64,000 bases of DNA from Zhenpiania hominis (GCF_014333425.1 NZ_JACRYT010000013.1:1-64000), one strand, 5' to 3'; numbered from the stretch's first letter, positions 8,487 through 18,031 are shown. Numbers and translations: made by a program. The notes: generated by a model from the letters alone, not told the origin.

Positions 8487-9073
8487 ACATGTTTCCTTTC
8501 CCTTTTTAAGGTTCTGATACATTCAGACATACTCTTTCCTGTAGGGATCAGAAAGGGCACTTTCTTCTTGTAACTGCGATAGTCTGCAAAGCAGTTTGGG
8601 AATGTCCACACATCCTGTACAATCACATACAGTAAATTACACACGCAAAAAATAACTCCAGCAAGGATTACGGACGGTTCCGGCACAGCGGCGGCAAGGC
8701 AGATATACAAACCGACAAACCACAATACTCCCGGATGTCGGCACAAAGCGTACATTCCTTCTGCACACACCTGAGGGTCTCCATCTTTTTTTATATAAGT
8801 TTCGCTGAATGGGATCGCAAAAAACAGCGTATAAATAAGAAGGATGAAGAACACTGCCGCCAAAACCAGGGCAACCCACTGCCCAACGCCTCCTATTCCT
8901 CCGCGCTCCCAGTTCCGAACCATTAGAATCCCTGTCGCTGTCGCCAAAAGCAGCGCCCCAATGAAAAAAGCCGATTTTATCCATTTGCATTTCTGTTTTA
9001 CCGAATTAATATCATAAATTGCAAATAGAAGAAAGGCAACCACTCCCGCCGCGATACATGCGCCGTCTGTCAT
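8483..9073 (-). CDS. Isoprenylcysteine/PEMT-type membrane methyltransferase-like protein
   Basis: 196 residues with about five hydrophobic segments. The C-terminal half carries the ICMT/PEMT-family pattern GMYALCRHPGVLWF, then FADYRSYKKKVPFLIP, which forms the SAM pocket in relatives. The start ATG 9073 directly follows the fbp stop, with AAAGGAAAG as ribosome binding site. Family members methylate small molecules, lipids or prenylated cysteines in the membrane. The adjoining GH3-type gene hints at a shared small-molecule or lipid substrate, but that is inference. Confidence 0.65.
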   Translation of the reverse strand: MTDGACIAAGVVAFLLFAIYDINSVKQKCKWIKSAFFIGALLLATATGILMVRNWERGGIGGVGQWVALVLAAVFFILLIYTLFFAIPFSETYIKKDGDPQVCAEGMYALCRHPGVLWFVGLYICLAAAVPEPSVILAGVIFCVCNLLYVIVQDVWTFPNCFADYRSYKKKVPFLIPTGKSMSECIRTLKRERKHV

Positions 9074-11023
9074 TTAAAAACTTTCCTTTAACTGTCCGGT
9101 CCGATACGCGTTCACTAGCGCTCTCAGTTCCTCCACTTCCCGTTCCAGTTCCTTTCCCTGGTCTGTATCCCGTACGGTCATTCGCTTTGGAAGTGTCTCA
9201 AGGGTCGTAATCTTTGGCGTATGGAACACCTGAGTTCCATCTTCCTGAAGGGGCTCATAAGGTTTGTGCTCCGAAAGAGCCATAAACCTGGAATTAAAGA
9301 TAAAGGTATACCCCGCGATCCCGGTCTGTTTCTGATAAGCCTTTGAAATTCCTCCGTCAATGACAATCAGTTTGCCGCCTCCCTTGACCGGACTCTCCCC
9401 GTCTTTGATTTTTACAGGCACATGCCCGTTTAAGATATGGGAAGTCTTCGGATCCAGATCAAATTCCGCCAGAATCTTCTCACAGATTACTTTATCATTA
9501 ATCAGAGAATAGTATTCCGCCGTATGTTCTTTGTGGGTCTTTTTGTCCGCAATGAAACACCGTTCAAAAGTCGTCATCTGATCTTTTCCAAACAAGGGGG
9601 AATTATTGCTGAGCCATAAATACCACATAATATCACCGGAACGTCCCGTCTCTTCGGATTCATCCGGTACAAAGTAAGCCATTCTCACCTGTTCGTCCAG
9701 GTAATCCATGTAATCCTTTCCCTTTTTCGTAACGCCGTTTACCGTACACTCCTTGAACTCCCCATCCGCGGTCATCGGAATACAGCCATGGAACAGCAGG
9801 TTGCCGTTAATGCATTTGTACAAGCTTCCGTGACTGTAAAGAAAACGGATATGCTTTTGCAGCTTTTCACTCTGAAGGAAGGACGCTTCCAGGGAATGAA
9901 GCATTTCTTTTTCTTCTTTTGTGAGTTCATAGGGGTTTTCCGGATCAATGGTCGGGAAGTTGGCGTCCCTCAGTTCATAAGTCACGCCTTTTATGTCGAT
10001 GGTCCCCTTTCCATAATCAATTTTATCCAGCAGCATCCGGTGTTCCAGTTTATATTCAGGATGGGCCATGATTCTCTGTCCCTCTACCTTGAACTGGCAG
10101 ATAGCGATGGCCTTATTCATCTTCGCCGCCAGTTCCGGATCAACCGGATCGTATTTATTTTCATCAAGGATTTTCGGCTTAAAGTACTCACACGGGTCAT
10201 CCCCATAAATCGTAGAAGCAAGGACTGCCAGCGGTCGCAGGTTAATCCCGTATCCGATTTCCAGCATATCAAAATTATTGTAGCTGATGTTCATCCGCAG
10301 TACGTTTGTAATGCAGGCCCAGTTTCCTGTCGCCGCGCCCATCCAAACGATATCGTGGTTTCCCCACTGAAAATCTACGTCATGGTAATCGAGAAGAAAG
10401 TCCATAATGGCGTCCGGATGCGCGCCTCTGTCCCAGATGTCTCCGATGATATGCAGTCTGTCTACCGCCAGGTTGCTGATCAGATTTGCCATCTTGATGA
10501 TGAATTCTTCCGCCACACCGCACGCTACAATAGAATTGATGATCTCACTGTAGTAGTGGGCTTTATTGGCCTCATCATCCGCATGCAGCAACTCATCCAT
10601 ACTATACGCGAGATATTTCGGAAGCCTTTTGCGCACCTTTGATCTCGTATATTTCGTAGAAACCGATTTACAGATTTCAACAAGCTGGAAAATTGCTTCT
10701 TTACACCATTTGTCAAAATCCCGCTCCGAAGCTTTTCTCCGTTTCAGTTCCGCCTCCGCGTTGTACACAAGAGCCGCCAGCGCGTCCCGTTCGTCATGAG
10801 AAAGGTCCGGTCCGAAAATTTCATCCACTTTTGTGTGGATGACGCCGGAAGCGCTCTTTAACATGTGGATAAACGCTTCATGCTCGCCATGCAGATCACT
10901 TAAAAAATACTCGGTTCCCTTAGGCAGCGCCAGAATCGCGCTCAGGTTAATAATCTCCGCGCAGGCCGCGTTAATGTTTGGATAATCCTTCGACAGATGC
11001 CGCAGGAATTGCTCGTCAATCAT
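9074..11023 (-). CDS. fbp: Class III fructose-1,6-bisphosphatase
   Basis: 649 residues from ATG 11023; an in-frame TTG at 11095 would add 24 residues but has no ribosome binding site. This Firmicutes-type enzyme removes the 1-phosphate of fructose-1,6-bisphosphate in gluconeogenesis. The metallophosphatase motifs are intact: YFLSDLHGEHEAF, HIIGDIWDRGAHPD and QWGNHDIVWMG. Length fits the family (about 640-670). AAGGAG lies 14 bases before the ATG, which is a long gap. It is the first gene of an operon with the methyltransferase-like, GH3-type and GGDEF/HD-GYP genes. Confidence 0.95.
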   Translation of the reverse strand: MIDEQFLRHLSKDYPNINAACAEIINLSAILALPKGTEYFLSDLHGEHEAFIHMLKSASGVIHTKVDEIFGPDLSHDERDALAALVYNAEAELKRRKASERDFDKWCKEAIFQLVEICKSVSTKYTRSKVRKRLPKYLAYSMDELLHADDEANKAHYYSEIINSIVACGVAEEFIIKMANLISNLAVDRLHIIGDIWDRGAHPDAIMDFLLDYHDVDFQWGNHDIVWMGAATGNWACITNVLRMNISYNNFDMLEIGYGINLRPLAVLASTIYGDDPCEYFKPKILDENKYDPVDPELAAKMNKAIAICQFKVEGQRIMAHPEYKLEHRMLLDKIDYGKGTIDIKGVTYELRDANFPTIDPENPYELTKEEKEMLHSLEASFLQSEKLQKHIRFLYSHGSLYKCINGNLLFHGCIPMTADGEFKECTVNGVTKKGKDYMDYLDEQVRMAYFVPDESEETGRSGDIMWYLWLSNNSPLFGKDQMTTFERCFIADKKTHKEHTAEYYSLINDKVICEKILAEFDLDPKTSHILNGHVPVKIKDGESPVKGGGKLIVIDGGISKAYQKQTGIAGYTFIFNSRFMALSEHKPYEPLQEDGTQVFHTPKITTLETLPKRMTVRDTDQGKELEREVEELRALVNAYRTGQLKESF

Positions 11024-11230
11024 GATTTCTTTCTTTTCTCCTTCACCAAATACTAATATCTGATTATTTTTTCCTGTTTTACGGAATTCTATCAAAATCC
11101 GACTTCTGTTTACATTGTAACATAACTGAAATCTCGCCGCAATTTTGAATTGGTTACAATAATAAAATTATATCAAATTGGCAGAAATATGCAATCTGCC
11201 GCGCAAACTTTCTATAATTTGGAAACTAAT

Positions 11231-11470
11231 TTAAAACATGAGAAAGGAAGCGGAGTTACGCTGATAATCAGTGGATAATCCGCAGGAAATCAGCGGGCAA
11301 ACATCAGGAAACCAGCGGGCAAACATCCCGCCCCGCTTCCCGAAGGTGTTCGCCCAGAGCTTCCCTTCCATTGCATCATGGATCGCTTCCAGCGTACTCC
11401 ACAGGATTTCTGTCTGTGCTGCGAGATTTGCTAATTTGTCTTGAATATAAATTCTTGAATCATTTCTCAT
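11231..11470 (-). CDS. Hypothetical protein, 79 aa, uncertain
   Basis: The frame is open from 11617; ATG 11470 is a possible start, but AAGGAG touches it directly, which is too close. The product contains LAAQTEILWSTLEAIHDAME, which looks like real coding sequence, and ends with a repeat-derived segment (see the GCGGGCAAACATC copies at 11293 and 11324). No family is recognised. Apart from this ORF and the hairpin at 11768-11823, the interval 11024-12017 shows no gene. Confidence 0.25.
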   Translation of the reverse strand: MRNDSRIYIQDKLANLAAQTEILWSTLEAIHDAMEGKLWANTFGKRGGMFARWFPDVCPLISCGLSTDYQRNSASFLMF

Positions 11471-11767
11471 CTCCTTGTAGATTCCTGTCCATTTTAATTC
11501 AGAACAAATCCCTGAAATTATGGAACAGAAGTTGCGGCGCGCGAATAAATTGGCAAAAATTCTGGGCTTGGTGCGCGATGCGCGAACATTTTGGGCAAAA
11601 GGAACGAGTAGTTGCATTTTTCCCCAAAATTCTCCCTTCGTCTCTTTGTTTTTAAGATCTAAATTTCCAAATATGGAATATATAGTAAAATTTGCTTCAA
11701 AATCCGCAATTCTGATTTCGGAAAGGCAATCATGTTCGCACCCATGTCTCCTTCGTACTTGACATTA

Positions 11768-11823
11768 TAAAAAACACCTCCAAAGTAACAGATTTTTATA
11801 TTTTATCTGTCTACTTTAGAGGT
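11768..11823 (-). terminator. Long hairpin with T-run downstream of metA
   Basis: Arms at 11776-11793 and 11805-11823 pair almost perfectly. On the minus strand the stem is followed by TTTTTT (A-run at 11769-11774). It lies about 200 bases after metA and may end that transcript; alternatively it is a mobile-element end. Confidence 0.45.
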
Positions 11824-12017
11824 ATCATATCAAAATCAATATGGGTGGTAATTACTACTAAATTAATACACCTTTTTACATTTTTTTGCGTTAACTTCGT
11901 ACACCATTCCGGATGGTTTTTTACGCCATTTTTACACCAAATAGCGATAATTTACAATAAATGGCAACAATCACCATCATTTTTTCAATAGTTTCAACCA
12001 TTGAAATTTCAACGTAT

Positions 12018-12935
12018 TTACCGGATCTCCCGAATATTGAACGGAGTGTTCTGATATACATAATAATTGAGCCAGTTGGAGAACAGCAGGTTCGCGTGGG
12101 CTCTCCAGCGGAACAGGATCTCCTGCTCCGGATCATCGTTCTTAAAATAGTTGGCAGGGACCTGGATGTCCAGTCCTTTTTTTACATCGCGGAAATATTC
12201 TCCCGCCAGAGTATCCTTATCGTATTCCTGGTGGCCGAGAACGAAAATCTGCCGGCCGTTTTCCGTGGAAATGATATGAGGCCCGACCTCCGGCGATTCT
12301 GCCAGAATCCGCAGTTCCGGATGCTTCAGGACATCCTCTTTCCAGATCTCCGTATGTCTGGAATGGGGAGCGTAGAAGATCGAATCAAATCCCCTCATCA
12401 GCGGATTATGGGCTCTGGTCACCCGGTGCTCGAAAACGCCGAACACCTTCTGATCCAGCAGGTGCTTGTCGATTCCGTAATAGTAGTAAAGCGCTGCCTG
12501 CGCCCCCCAGCAGATAAACATATTGCTGTAAACATGCGTCTTGCAGAACTCAAAAATTTCGCATAGCTCCTTCCAGTAGTCCACCTGCTCATAAGGCATC
12601 TGCTCCACCGGCGCTCCGGTCAGAATCATCCCGTCAAAATATTCATGCTTAATCTCGTCAAGAGTCTTATAGAACGTATCCATATGCTCCTGGGAGATAT
12701 GGGTGGATTCATGGGAATCCATCTGCACCAGAGTCATCTCCACCTGCAGCGGACTGTTTGCCAGCACTCTGGCAAGCTGCGTCTCTGTGGCGATTTTAGT
12801 CGGCATCAGATTGACGATTACGATTTTCAGCGGACGGATATCCTGCGTCGTCGCCCTGGCCTGCTCCATGGTAAAAATATTCTCATTCTGCAGCGCTTCT
12901 GCCGCAGGCAGTTCGTTCGGTATGATTAAAGGCAT
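12018..12935 (-). CDS. metA: Homoserine O-acyltransferase MetA (predicted acetyl-CoA type)
   Basis: 305 residues. It activates the hydroxyl of L-homoserine for methionine synthesis. The catalytic Cys142 (MFICWGAQAAL), His235 and Glu237 (LGHQEYD) are in place. Position 111, in TGAPVEQM, is Glu. In characterised MetA proteins Glu111 goes with acetyl-CoA use (Bacillus cereus) and Gly111 with succinyl-CoA (E. coli). With an O-acetylhomoserine sulfhydrylase gene directly upstream, the product is most likely O-acetylhomoserine. AGGAGG lies before ATG 12935. The 30-base gap to metY indicates an operon. No SAM riboswitch or T-box was found upstream of the pair. Confidence 0.93.
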   Translation of the reverse strand: MPLIIPNELPAAEALQNENIFTMEQARATTQDIRPLKIVIVNLMPTKIATETQLARVLANSPLQVEMTLVQMDSHESTHISQEHMDTFYKTLDEIKHEYFDGMILTGAPVEQMPYEQVDYWKELCEIFEFCKTHVYSNMFICWGAQAALYYYYGIDKHLLDQKVFGVFEHRVTRAHNPLMRGFDSIFYAPHSRHTEIWKEDVLKHPELRILAESPEVGPHIISTENGRQIFVLGHQEYDKDTLAGEYFRDVKKGLDIQVPANYFKNDDPEQEILFRWRAHANLLFSNWLNYYVYQNTPFNIREIR

Positions 12936-12965
12936 TGATACTTCTTGTGTCCTCCTGTTTTCCGT

Positions 12966-14255
12966 TTATTTCACTTTATCGAGAGCCTGATCAAAGTCAT
13001 AGATAATGTCTTCAATGGCTTCCAGACCTACCGATACCCGAATCAGGGACGGGCTGATTCCCGCCGCGATCTGTTCCTCTTCCGAAAGCTGTCTGTGGGT
13101 TGTGCTGGCAGGGTGCAGCACAGAAGTGCGGATATCGCCCACATGTACAACGATACTGGTCAGTTCCAGATGCTCCAGGAATTTTTCTCCTGCCTCTTTT
13201 CCACCCTTCACGCCAAAGCAGAGTACGCCGCTCTGTCCCTTGGGAAGATATTTCTGCGCCAGCTCATAGTACTTATCGCCTTTGAGACCCGGATAAGCAA
13301 CCCAGTCCACCATCGGATGATCTTTCAGATGCTCTGCCAGTTTCATGGCGTTTTCACAGTGACGTTCCATACGGATATGCAGCGTCTGCAGCCCCTGATG
13401 AGTCAGATACGCGTTCATCGGCGCCATCGGACAGCCCAGATCCCGTACCAGTACTGCCGTCAGTCTCGTGCAGAAGGCGGTCGGACCGAACTTTTCATAA
13501 AAGCGCAGTCCGTGGTAGCTTTCGTCCGGTTCGGTCAGACCCGGGAATTTATCCGACGCGGCCCAGTCAAACTTTCCGCTCTCCACAATCGCGCCGCCTA
13601 CGCAGCTGGCGTGTCCGTCCGCGTACTTGGTCGTGGACTGAATCACGATATCGGCTCCCAGTTCCAGGGGGCGGCATAAAGCCGGAGTTGCCAGCGTGTT
13701 ATCTACAACCAGCGGAACTCCGATTTCCCTCGCGACCTTTGAAAACTTCTCAAAATCCAGAACGCTCAGAGCGGGGTTTCCAAGAGACTCGCCGAATACG
13801 GCCTTGGTGTTCGGTCTGGCGAACTTCAGAATTTCCTCCGCCGGAAGATCCTGATCCACAAAGTCCACGTCGATTCCCAGTTTTTTCAGAGAAACGCCCA
13901 ACAGATTGTGGGTGCCGCCGTAGATGTTGGACGCGGAAATTACATGATCCCCCGCGTTACACAGGTTCAGCACCGTAATCAGAGTAGCCGCCTGTCCGGA
14001 GGAAGTGGCAATTCCGGCGGTTCCTCCTTCCAGCAGCGCCATCTTGTTTTCCAGCGCTTTCACCGTAGGGCTTCCCAGCCTGGTATACATAAAATTGGGA
14101 CTCTCTAAATCAAAAAGATCGGCTACATCCTTCGCGTTATAATAGCGGTAAGTTGTATTCTGCACGATAGGGAGCACCTGAGGCTCTCCGCTCTTCGCCT
14201 TGTAGGCGCCGTGCACGCATCTGGTTTCAAACGCGGTTTTTCTTTCTTTTGTCAT
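12966..14255 (-). CDS. metY: O-acetylhomoserine aminocarboxypropyltransferase/sulfhydrylase
   Basis: 429 residues, the usual length for this Cys/Met-metabolism PLP family. It makes homocysteine from O-acetylhomoserine and sulfide. The PLP lysine lies in QSTTKYADGHASCVGG. Other family marks are SGQAATLITVLNLC, ASNIYGGTHNLLGV, PLVVDNTLATPALCRPLE and the C-terminal RVSVGLEAIEDIIYDFDQAL. GAGGAAA precedes ATG 14255. It is the first gene of a two-gene operon with metA, which supplies its substrate. The 79-base upstream interval has no recognisable regulatory RNA. Confidence 0.95.
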   Translation of the reverse strand: MTKERKTAFETRCVHGAYKAKSGEPQVLPIVQNTTYRYYNAKDVADLFDLESPNFMYTRLGSPTVKALENKMALLEGGTAGIATSSGQAATLITVLNLCNAGDHVISASNIYGGTHNLLGVSLKKLGIDVDFVDQDLPAEEILKFARPNTKAVFGESLGNPALSVLDFEKFSKVAREIGVPLVVDNTLATPALCRPLELGADIVIQSTTKYADGHASCVGGAIVESGKFDWAASDKFPGLTEPDESYHGLRFYEKFGPTAFCTRLTAVLVRDLGCPMAPMNAYLTHQGLQTLHIRMERHCENAMKLAEHLKDHPMVDWVAYPGLKGDKYYELAQKYLPKGQSGVLCFGVKGGKEAGEKFLEHLELTSIVVHVGDIRTSVLHPASTTHRQLSEEEQIAAGISPSLIRVSVGLEAIEDIIYDFDQALDKVK

Positions 14256-14334
14256 ATGTATATTTCCTCTCTTATTTTTTCATAAATTCATACTCAATAT
14301 CTTACACGATTTTTCACGAAAAAACAAGGAAATC

Positions 14335-16362
14335 TCAAAACAGGTTCCGCTTAAAGCCGGTATAGGTCGCCGCAAAATACAGCAGATAGACTCCCGCGAA
14401 TATCAGCAGGGAAATCCCGTAGTAAAACAGCGCGGAAGTGGGAATCCCGGTATAAAATACAAATCTCTGCCCCGCGTAGATGGAAAGAATTCCGCTGAGG
14501 ATTACGGCCATCAGCATCGGCCACAGGTAATAGGAGGCAAGCTGTTTCAGCACGATCCGCCCGATTTCCCGTTCCCTGAGTCCCAGCTTGCTCAGAACCT
14601 GGTAGCGAAAACGGTATTTCGCCGAATCGCTCAGCTGCTGCACGGAAAGGATCGTCATGGACACGCACAGGAACACGATCGCGATATAAAACAGCGGATA
14701 GGCCATAGAAGCAAGGACAAAACGCATTTCTCCCATCATGTTGTCTCTCACCATCACCGTTGCCGCCATGGTTATGATCTCATTGGTGCCGTAGCCCCAG
14801 GTAATCACCGCTTCCATTTCCCCGGTCTCCTCGTTTTCATAATCCTTGCTGTCCGCCAGAAGATCCTGCAGACCATCGGGAGCAGATCCTTTCAAATCCG
14901 CTGCCAAAAGAGAGTAAAACGGATTCATCGAATTGGCCAGGCGATCCGGAACCACCAGGATATAATCCGCCCCGTTTTCCCCGCTCTGGGCAAAGGGAAT
15001 CGTTTCAATACCGGCACAGCTGAGGGAATGTCCCGCCGCCTCAATCCCCGTTTCCTTCCGGAAGCGCTGGAAGCTGTCTTTGAGCCGTTCTTTTGTCTGA
15101 ATCAGATACTGCCGTTCTCCCAGGCGGATCGGCTCTTCTCCCAGCATTTGCCGCAAAGCGTTGTAATCGCTCAGCTTCATATAGGTATCATAATCAAAAT
15201 ACTCGCTGCTGCCGGTGTTTTCCGTCTGCTGGCTTTTGTTCTGAAAGTAGGGAAGGTTCTCCCGCAGCCAGTCGTTCACAGTTGTGCTCCCGTTCTCATA
15301 AACCCGGTAGACCCGCAGAGCTTCCGGCTCCGCTTCTTTTTCCAGAATAGCGATCTGCCGGGCGAAATCATCGTCCTTCTCATCGCTGAACATAATGACA
15401 TCAAAGGGAAGCTCTGTTTCCAGCATCTTGTTCTGATAATCGCTGAGCATCATTGCCGCGGAGCATCCGACCAGAGCCAGAGCCAGCAGCACAGTGATGC
15501 TCCCCATAGTAAACCGCATCGTTTTTATCTTGGAAGCCATCTGGCGGAGAAGAAAGATCCGTTCCCCTTTATAAATTCCTTTACCCTGCCGTTCAATGCG
15601 GATGGCCGTCAGACCGGAAAGGCCCGCGTAAAAAAGATAGACGCAGACGATCAGCCCCGCGCTCATGGGCCATACATTGGCCATATTGAAGCTTCCTGTA
15701 AACAGGAAACTGAAAAACAGGATCGTATAGGCAACCGCGAGAAAGAGCCAGACCGCAGACCGCTTTGTCTGTTTTCTGCGCAGCATCTGGTTCTGCCGGT
15801 CCAGATAGAGCAGGTCATAGATCTTCATCTTTTTGAAAGCCCTGCGGTTTCTCCACAGAGCGAGAAAATAAACGGCTCCGAACAGACATACGGTCATCAG
15901 CAAGCCGTATCCGCTCACTTCCGCCGACAGATGATAAGCCCTCTGGAAAATATGATAAAAAATCGCCGTCAGAATCTGCTGGAAAAAAAGTCCCGGAAGG
16001 ATTCCCAGGATCAGCGCCGCCGCTCCGATCAGAAGATTCTCCCTTGTAAACAGCTTCCGTATCTCTTTTCGCTTCATTCCCATCAGCAGGTAGGTTCCGA
16101 ATTCCCGGCTTCGTTTTTCCAGCATAAAGCGGATCATATAGTGAAACAGCCACGCGATGATGAAAATCAGGAAAAAGGTAACAAGGCACAGCATGGCGGC
16201 CATGATACCTCCGCCCTGCGCGTAGAGCGCTTTCAGATCCCTGGAGAAAATCAAGGAATTGAACGCCAGCATCAGCGCGGAAATAATGGTCATGGTCACC
16301 AGATAGATCAGGTAGTCCCTCATGGAACGCCTGGCGTTTCGAAAGGCGAGTTTATTCAGCAT
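14335..16362 (-). CDS. BceB-type FtsX-family ABC permease
   Basis: 675 residues. ATG 16362 is chosen because GGGAGG lies 11 bases upstream; an in-frame GTG at 16374 sits inside that site. The layout is that of bacitracin-resistance permeases: about ten membrane segments, two FtsX cores (residues about 50-170 and 530-670) and a large extracytoplasmic domain (about 310-510). Such permeases sense antimicrobial peptides and pass the signal to a partner histidine kinase. The gene looks intact, but the ATPase gene in front of it is broken, so transport is doubtful. Its first bases overlap the residual ATPase frame. Confidence 0.85.
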   Translation of the reverse strand: MLNKLAFRNARRSMRDYLIYLVTMTIISALMLAFNSLIFSRDLKALYAQGGGIMAAMLCLVTFFLIFIIAWLFHYMIRFMLEKRSREFGTYLLMGMKRKEIRKLFTRENLLIGAAALILGILPGLFFQQILTAIFYHIFQRAYHLSAEVSGYGLLMTVCLFGAVYFLALWRNRRAFKKMKIYDLLYLDRQNQMLRRKQTKRSAVWLFLAVAYTILFFSFLFTGSFNMANVWPMSAGLIVCVYLFYAGLSGLTAIRIERQGKGIYKGERIFLLRQMASKIKTMRFTMGSITVLLALALVGCSAAMMLSDYQNKMLETELPFDVIMFSDEKDDDFARQIAILEKEAEPEALRVYRVYENGSTTVNDWLRENLPYFQNKSQQTENTGSSEYFDYDTYMKLSDYNALRQMLGEEPIRLGERQYLIQTKERLKDSFQRFRKETGIEAAGHSLSCAGIETIPFAQSGENGADYILVVPDRLANSMNPFYSLLAADLKGSAPDGLQDLLADSKDYENEETGEMEAVITWGYGTNEIITMAATVMVRDNMMGEMRFVLASMAYPLFYIAIVFLCVSMTILSVQQLSDSAKYRFRYQVLSKLGLREREIGRIVLKQLASYYLWPMLMAVILSGILSIYAGQRFVFYTGIPTSALFYYGISLLIFAGVYLLYFAATYTGFKRNLF

Positions 16363-16872
16363 GGGAAAGCTCACCTCCCGTAAGGGAAAGAACTTCCAGA
16401 ATCTGATTCAGGAAATCACGCCTCTGCCCGCTGCCCCTGCGCAGCTCGTGAAAAATTTCCCCGTCCTTTAGATTCCCAGTTCCTCCATGATAGCCCCGGC
16501 CTTCTCCTTGATTTCCGCTGCCGGACGTTTGCGGATGCTCAGCGCCAGCGTGATGTTTTCTTCCAGAGTCAGCGTGTCCAGGAGATTGAAGTCCTGAAAT
16601 ACAAACCCCAGATGCTCTTTTCTGAAATCCGCCAGCTGATCCTCGGAAAGCGCGGTTATATCCGTATCCCCGTACCAGATATGACCGGAGGTCACCTTGT
16701 CGATGGTGGACATCAGGTTCAGCAGCGTGGTTTTTCCCGATCCGGAAGCGCCCATCACTCCTACAAATTCCCCGGATCGCACTTCAAAGCTGATTCGGTT
16801 TACCGCCTTGGTTATATTGTCTTTTGTTCCATAATATTTTTCGATATCACAGACTTTGATTGTTCCGTTCAT
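16352..16872 (-). pseudogene. BceA-like ABC ATPase with central deletion
   Basis: The 5' part (ATG 16872, AAGGA 9 bases upstream) encodes a normal BceA N-terminus with Walker A (GVMGASGSGKTTLL) and Q-loop (GFVFQDFNLLDTLTL). It stops after MEELGI at 16468. Immediately after, in another frame, comes the normal C-terminal tail of these ATPases (LKDGEIFHELRRGSGQRRDF, then LEVLSLTGGE), ending at 16352. The roughly 90 codons between, which should hold the SGGQ signature, Walker B and H-loop, are absent. Without them ATP hydrolysis is not possible. Neighbouring regulator, kinase and permease genes are intact. Confidence 0.8.
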
Positions 16873-16954
16873 TTCTGTCATTCCTTTCTTTTCTGAATAT
16901 CTCAAGTATAAAATGAAACAGCAGGCGTTTGTATCGCTGTGTCTTACGCCAGTC

Positions 16955-18031
16955 TTACAATTTTGAAAGACTTCTTTTCCGGGCATTTCCCTCGCTTTTC
17001 ACAGGCTCCGGTCTTTCGTAAAAGGTTCCCTTTGGAAAGCGCAGAATCATCTTCATGCCCTTCCCCTCTTCCGATTCGGCGTGAATCTGGATTCCCAGTT
17101 TTTCGCACAATTTCCTGCAAAGATAAAGCCCCATGCCGGTAGACGCCCGGCTGCCGCGTCCGTTGGTTCCGGTAAATCCCTTATCAAAAATACGAACCAG
17201 CTCTTCCCGCCGTATCCCGACCCCCTCATCGGAAATGGCAAGCTGTACCCCGTTTTTTATGTCTTCCGCTTCAACGCGGATTGTCCCCTTTTCTCCTTTT
17301 TTGTATTTAGCCGCATTGATGAGAATCTGACTGAGAATAAAAATCAGCCATTTTTCATCACAAAAAACCGTTCCACATTCTGTGCGCACAGTAATCCGCA
17401 TCCCGTTTTGAATCAGAAATGCTTTGTTTTTGGCAATCGCCTGATAGACCACCTCCTGCAGATCCAGTTCTTTCATCAGATAATCCTGGTACACAAAATC
17501 CGATCGGGCGTAAAAAAGCGCGGATTCAATGTAATTTTCAATTTTTCCAAGCTCCGGGCGGATTTTTCTCGCCAGGGTCTTTTCCCCGGATCCGGTCTGA
17601 TTGTCGCAGATCAGTTCAATAGCGGTCACCGGAATCTTGGCGTCGTGAACCCAGCTTTCAATATATTCCCGGTAATCTTTCTGCTCTGCCTCCAGGCGGT
17701 GGATTTCTTCGATTACCGATTTGTTTGACTCTTTCAGAAGACGGGCGTAAATCTGATCCTCACAGCGGTACGGACGTTTGATCAGCTCTCCAAGAAGATA
17801 GGGCCGATCAAGGCCGGAGAGAATTCCCTCCAGTTCTTTGAAATATCTGCGCCGTGAAAGATAGGCGCAGATGAAATAAGCGGCCGCCGCTGCCGCCCAT
17901 CCGATGAGAATCAGCCCTACCATTCCCCCTTCGGTTCCGCCGGCTGTCAGAAAAAGCGACAGCGCCGCCATTCCCGCCAGATTCAGCAGAATCGCGGCGG
18001 TCCGATCCCTGAGATATCCGCGTATCGTCAT
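16955..18031 (-). CDS. BceS-type intramembrane-sensing histidine kinase
   Basis: 358 residues. Two closely spaced membrane helices (about 12-32 and 36-56) with almost no outside loop are typical of kinases that sense through a BceAB transporter. The phosphorylated His129 lies in SWVHDAKIPVTAIEL. The ATPase domain has QILINAAKY (N box), ISDEGVGI (G1) and STGMGLYLCRKL (G2). AGGGAG precedes ATG 18031, six bases after the response-regulator stop. Because the partner ATPase is broken, signal input may be lost. Confidence 0.9.
   Translation of the reverse strand: MTIRGYLRDRTAAILLNLAGMAALSLFLTAGGTEGGMVGLILIGWAAAAAAYFICAYLSRRRYFKELEGILSGLDRPYLLGELIKRPYRCEDQIYARLLKESNKSVIEEIHRLEAEQKDYREYIESWVHDAKIPVTAIELICDNQTGSGEKTLARKIRPELGKIENYIESALFYARSDFVYQDYLMKELDLQEVVYQAIAKNKAFLIQNGMRITVRTECGTVFCDEKWLIFILSQILINAAKYKKGEKGTIRVEAEDIKNGVQLAISDEGVGIRREELVRIFDKGFTGTNGRGSRASTGMGLYLCRKLCEKLGIQIHAESEEGKGMKMILRFPKGTFYERPEPVKSEGNARKRSLSKL

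Noticed and set aside
12936..12965. Riboswitch in the metA/metY region
   Set aside because: The metY leader is only 79 bases and the metA gap 30 bases; no SAM-box core or T-box elements could be recognised.
15028..16383. 451-codon plus-strand ORF antisense to the BceB-type permease
   Set aside because: Antisense of a confident membrane protein gene; composition (many Gln, His, Arg) and lack of a start site argue against coding.
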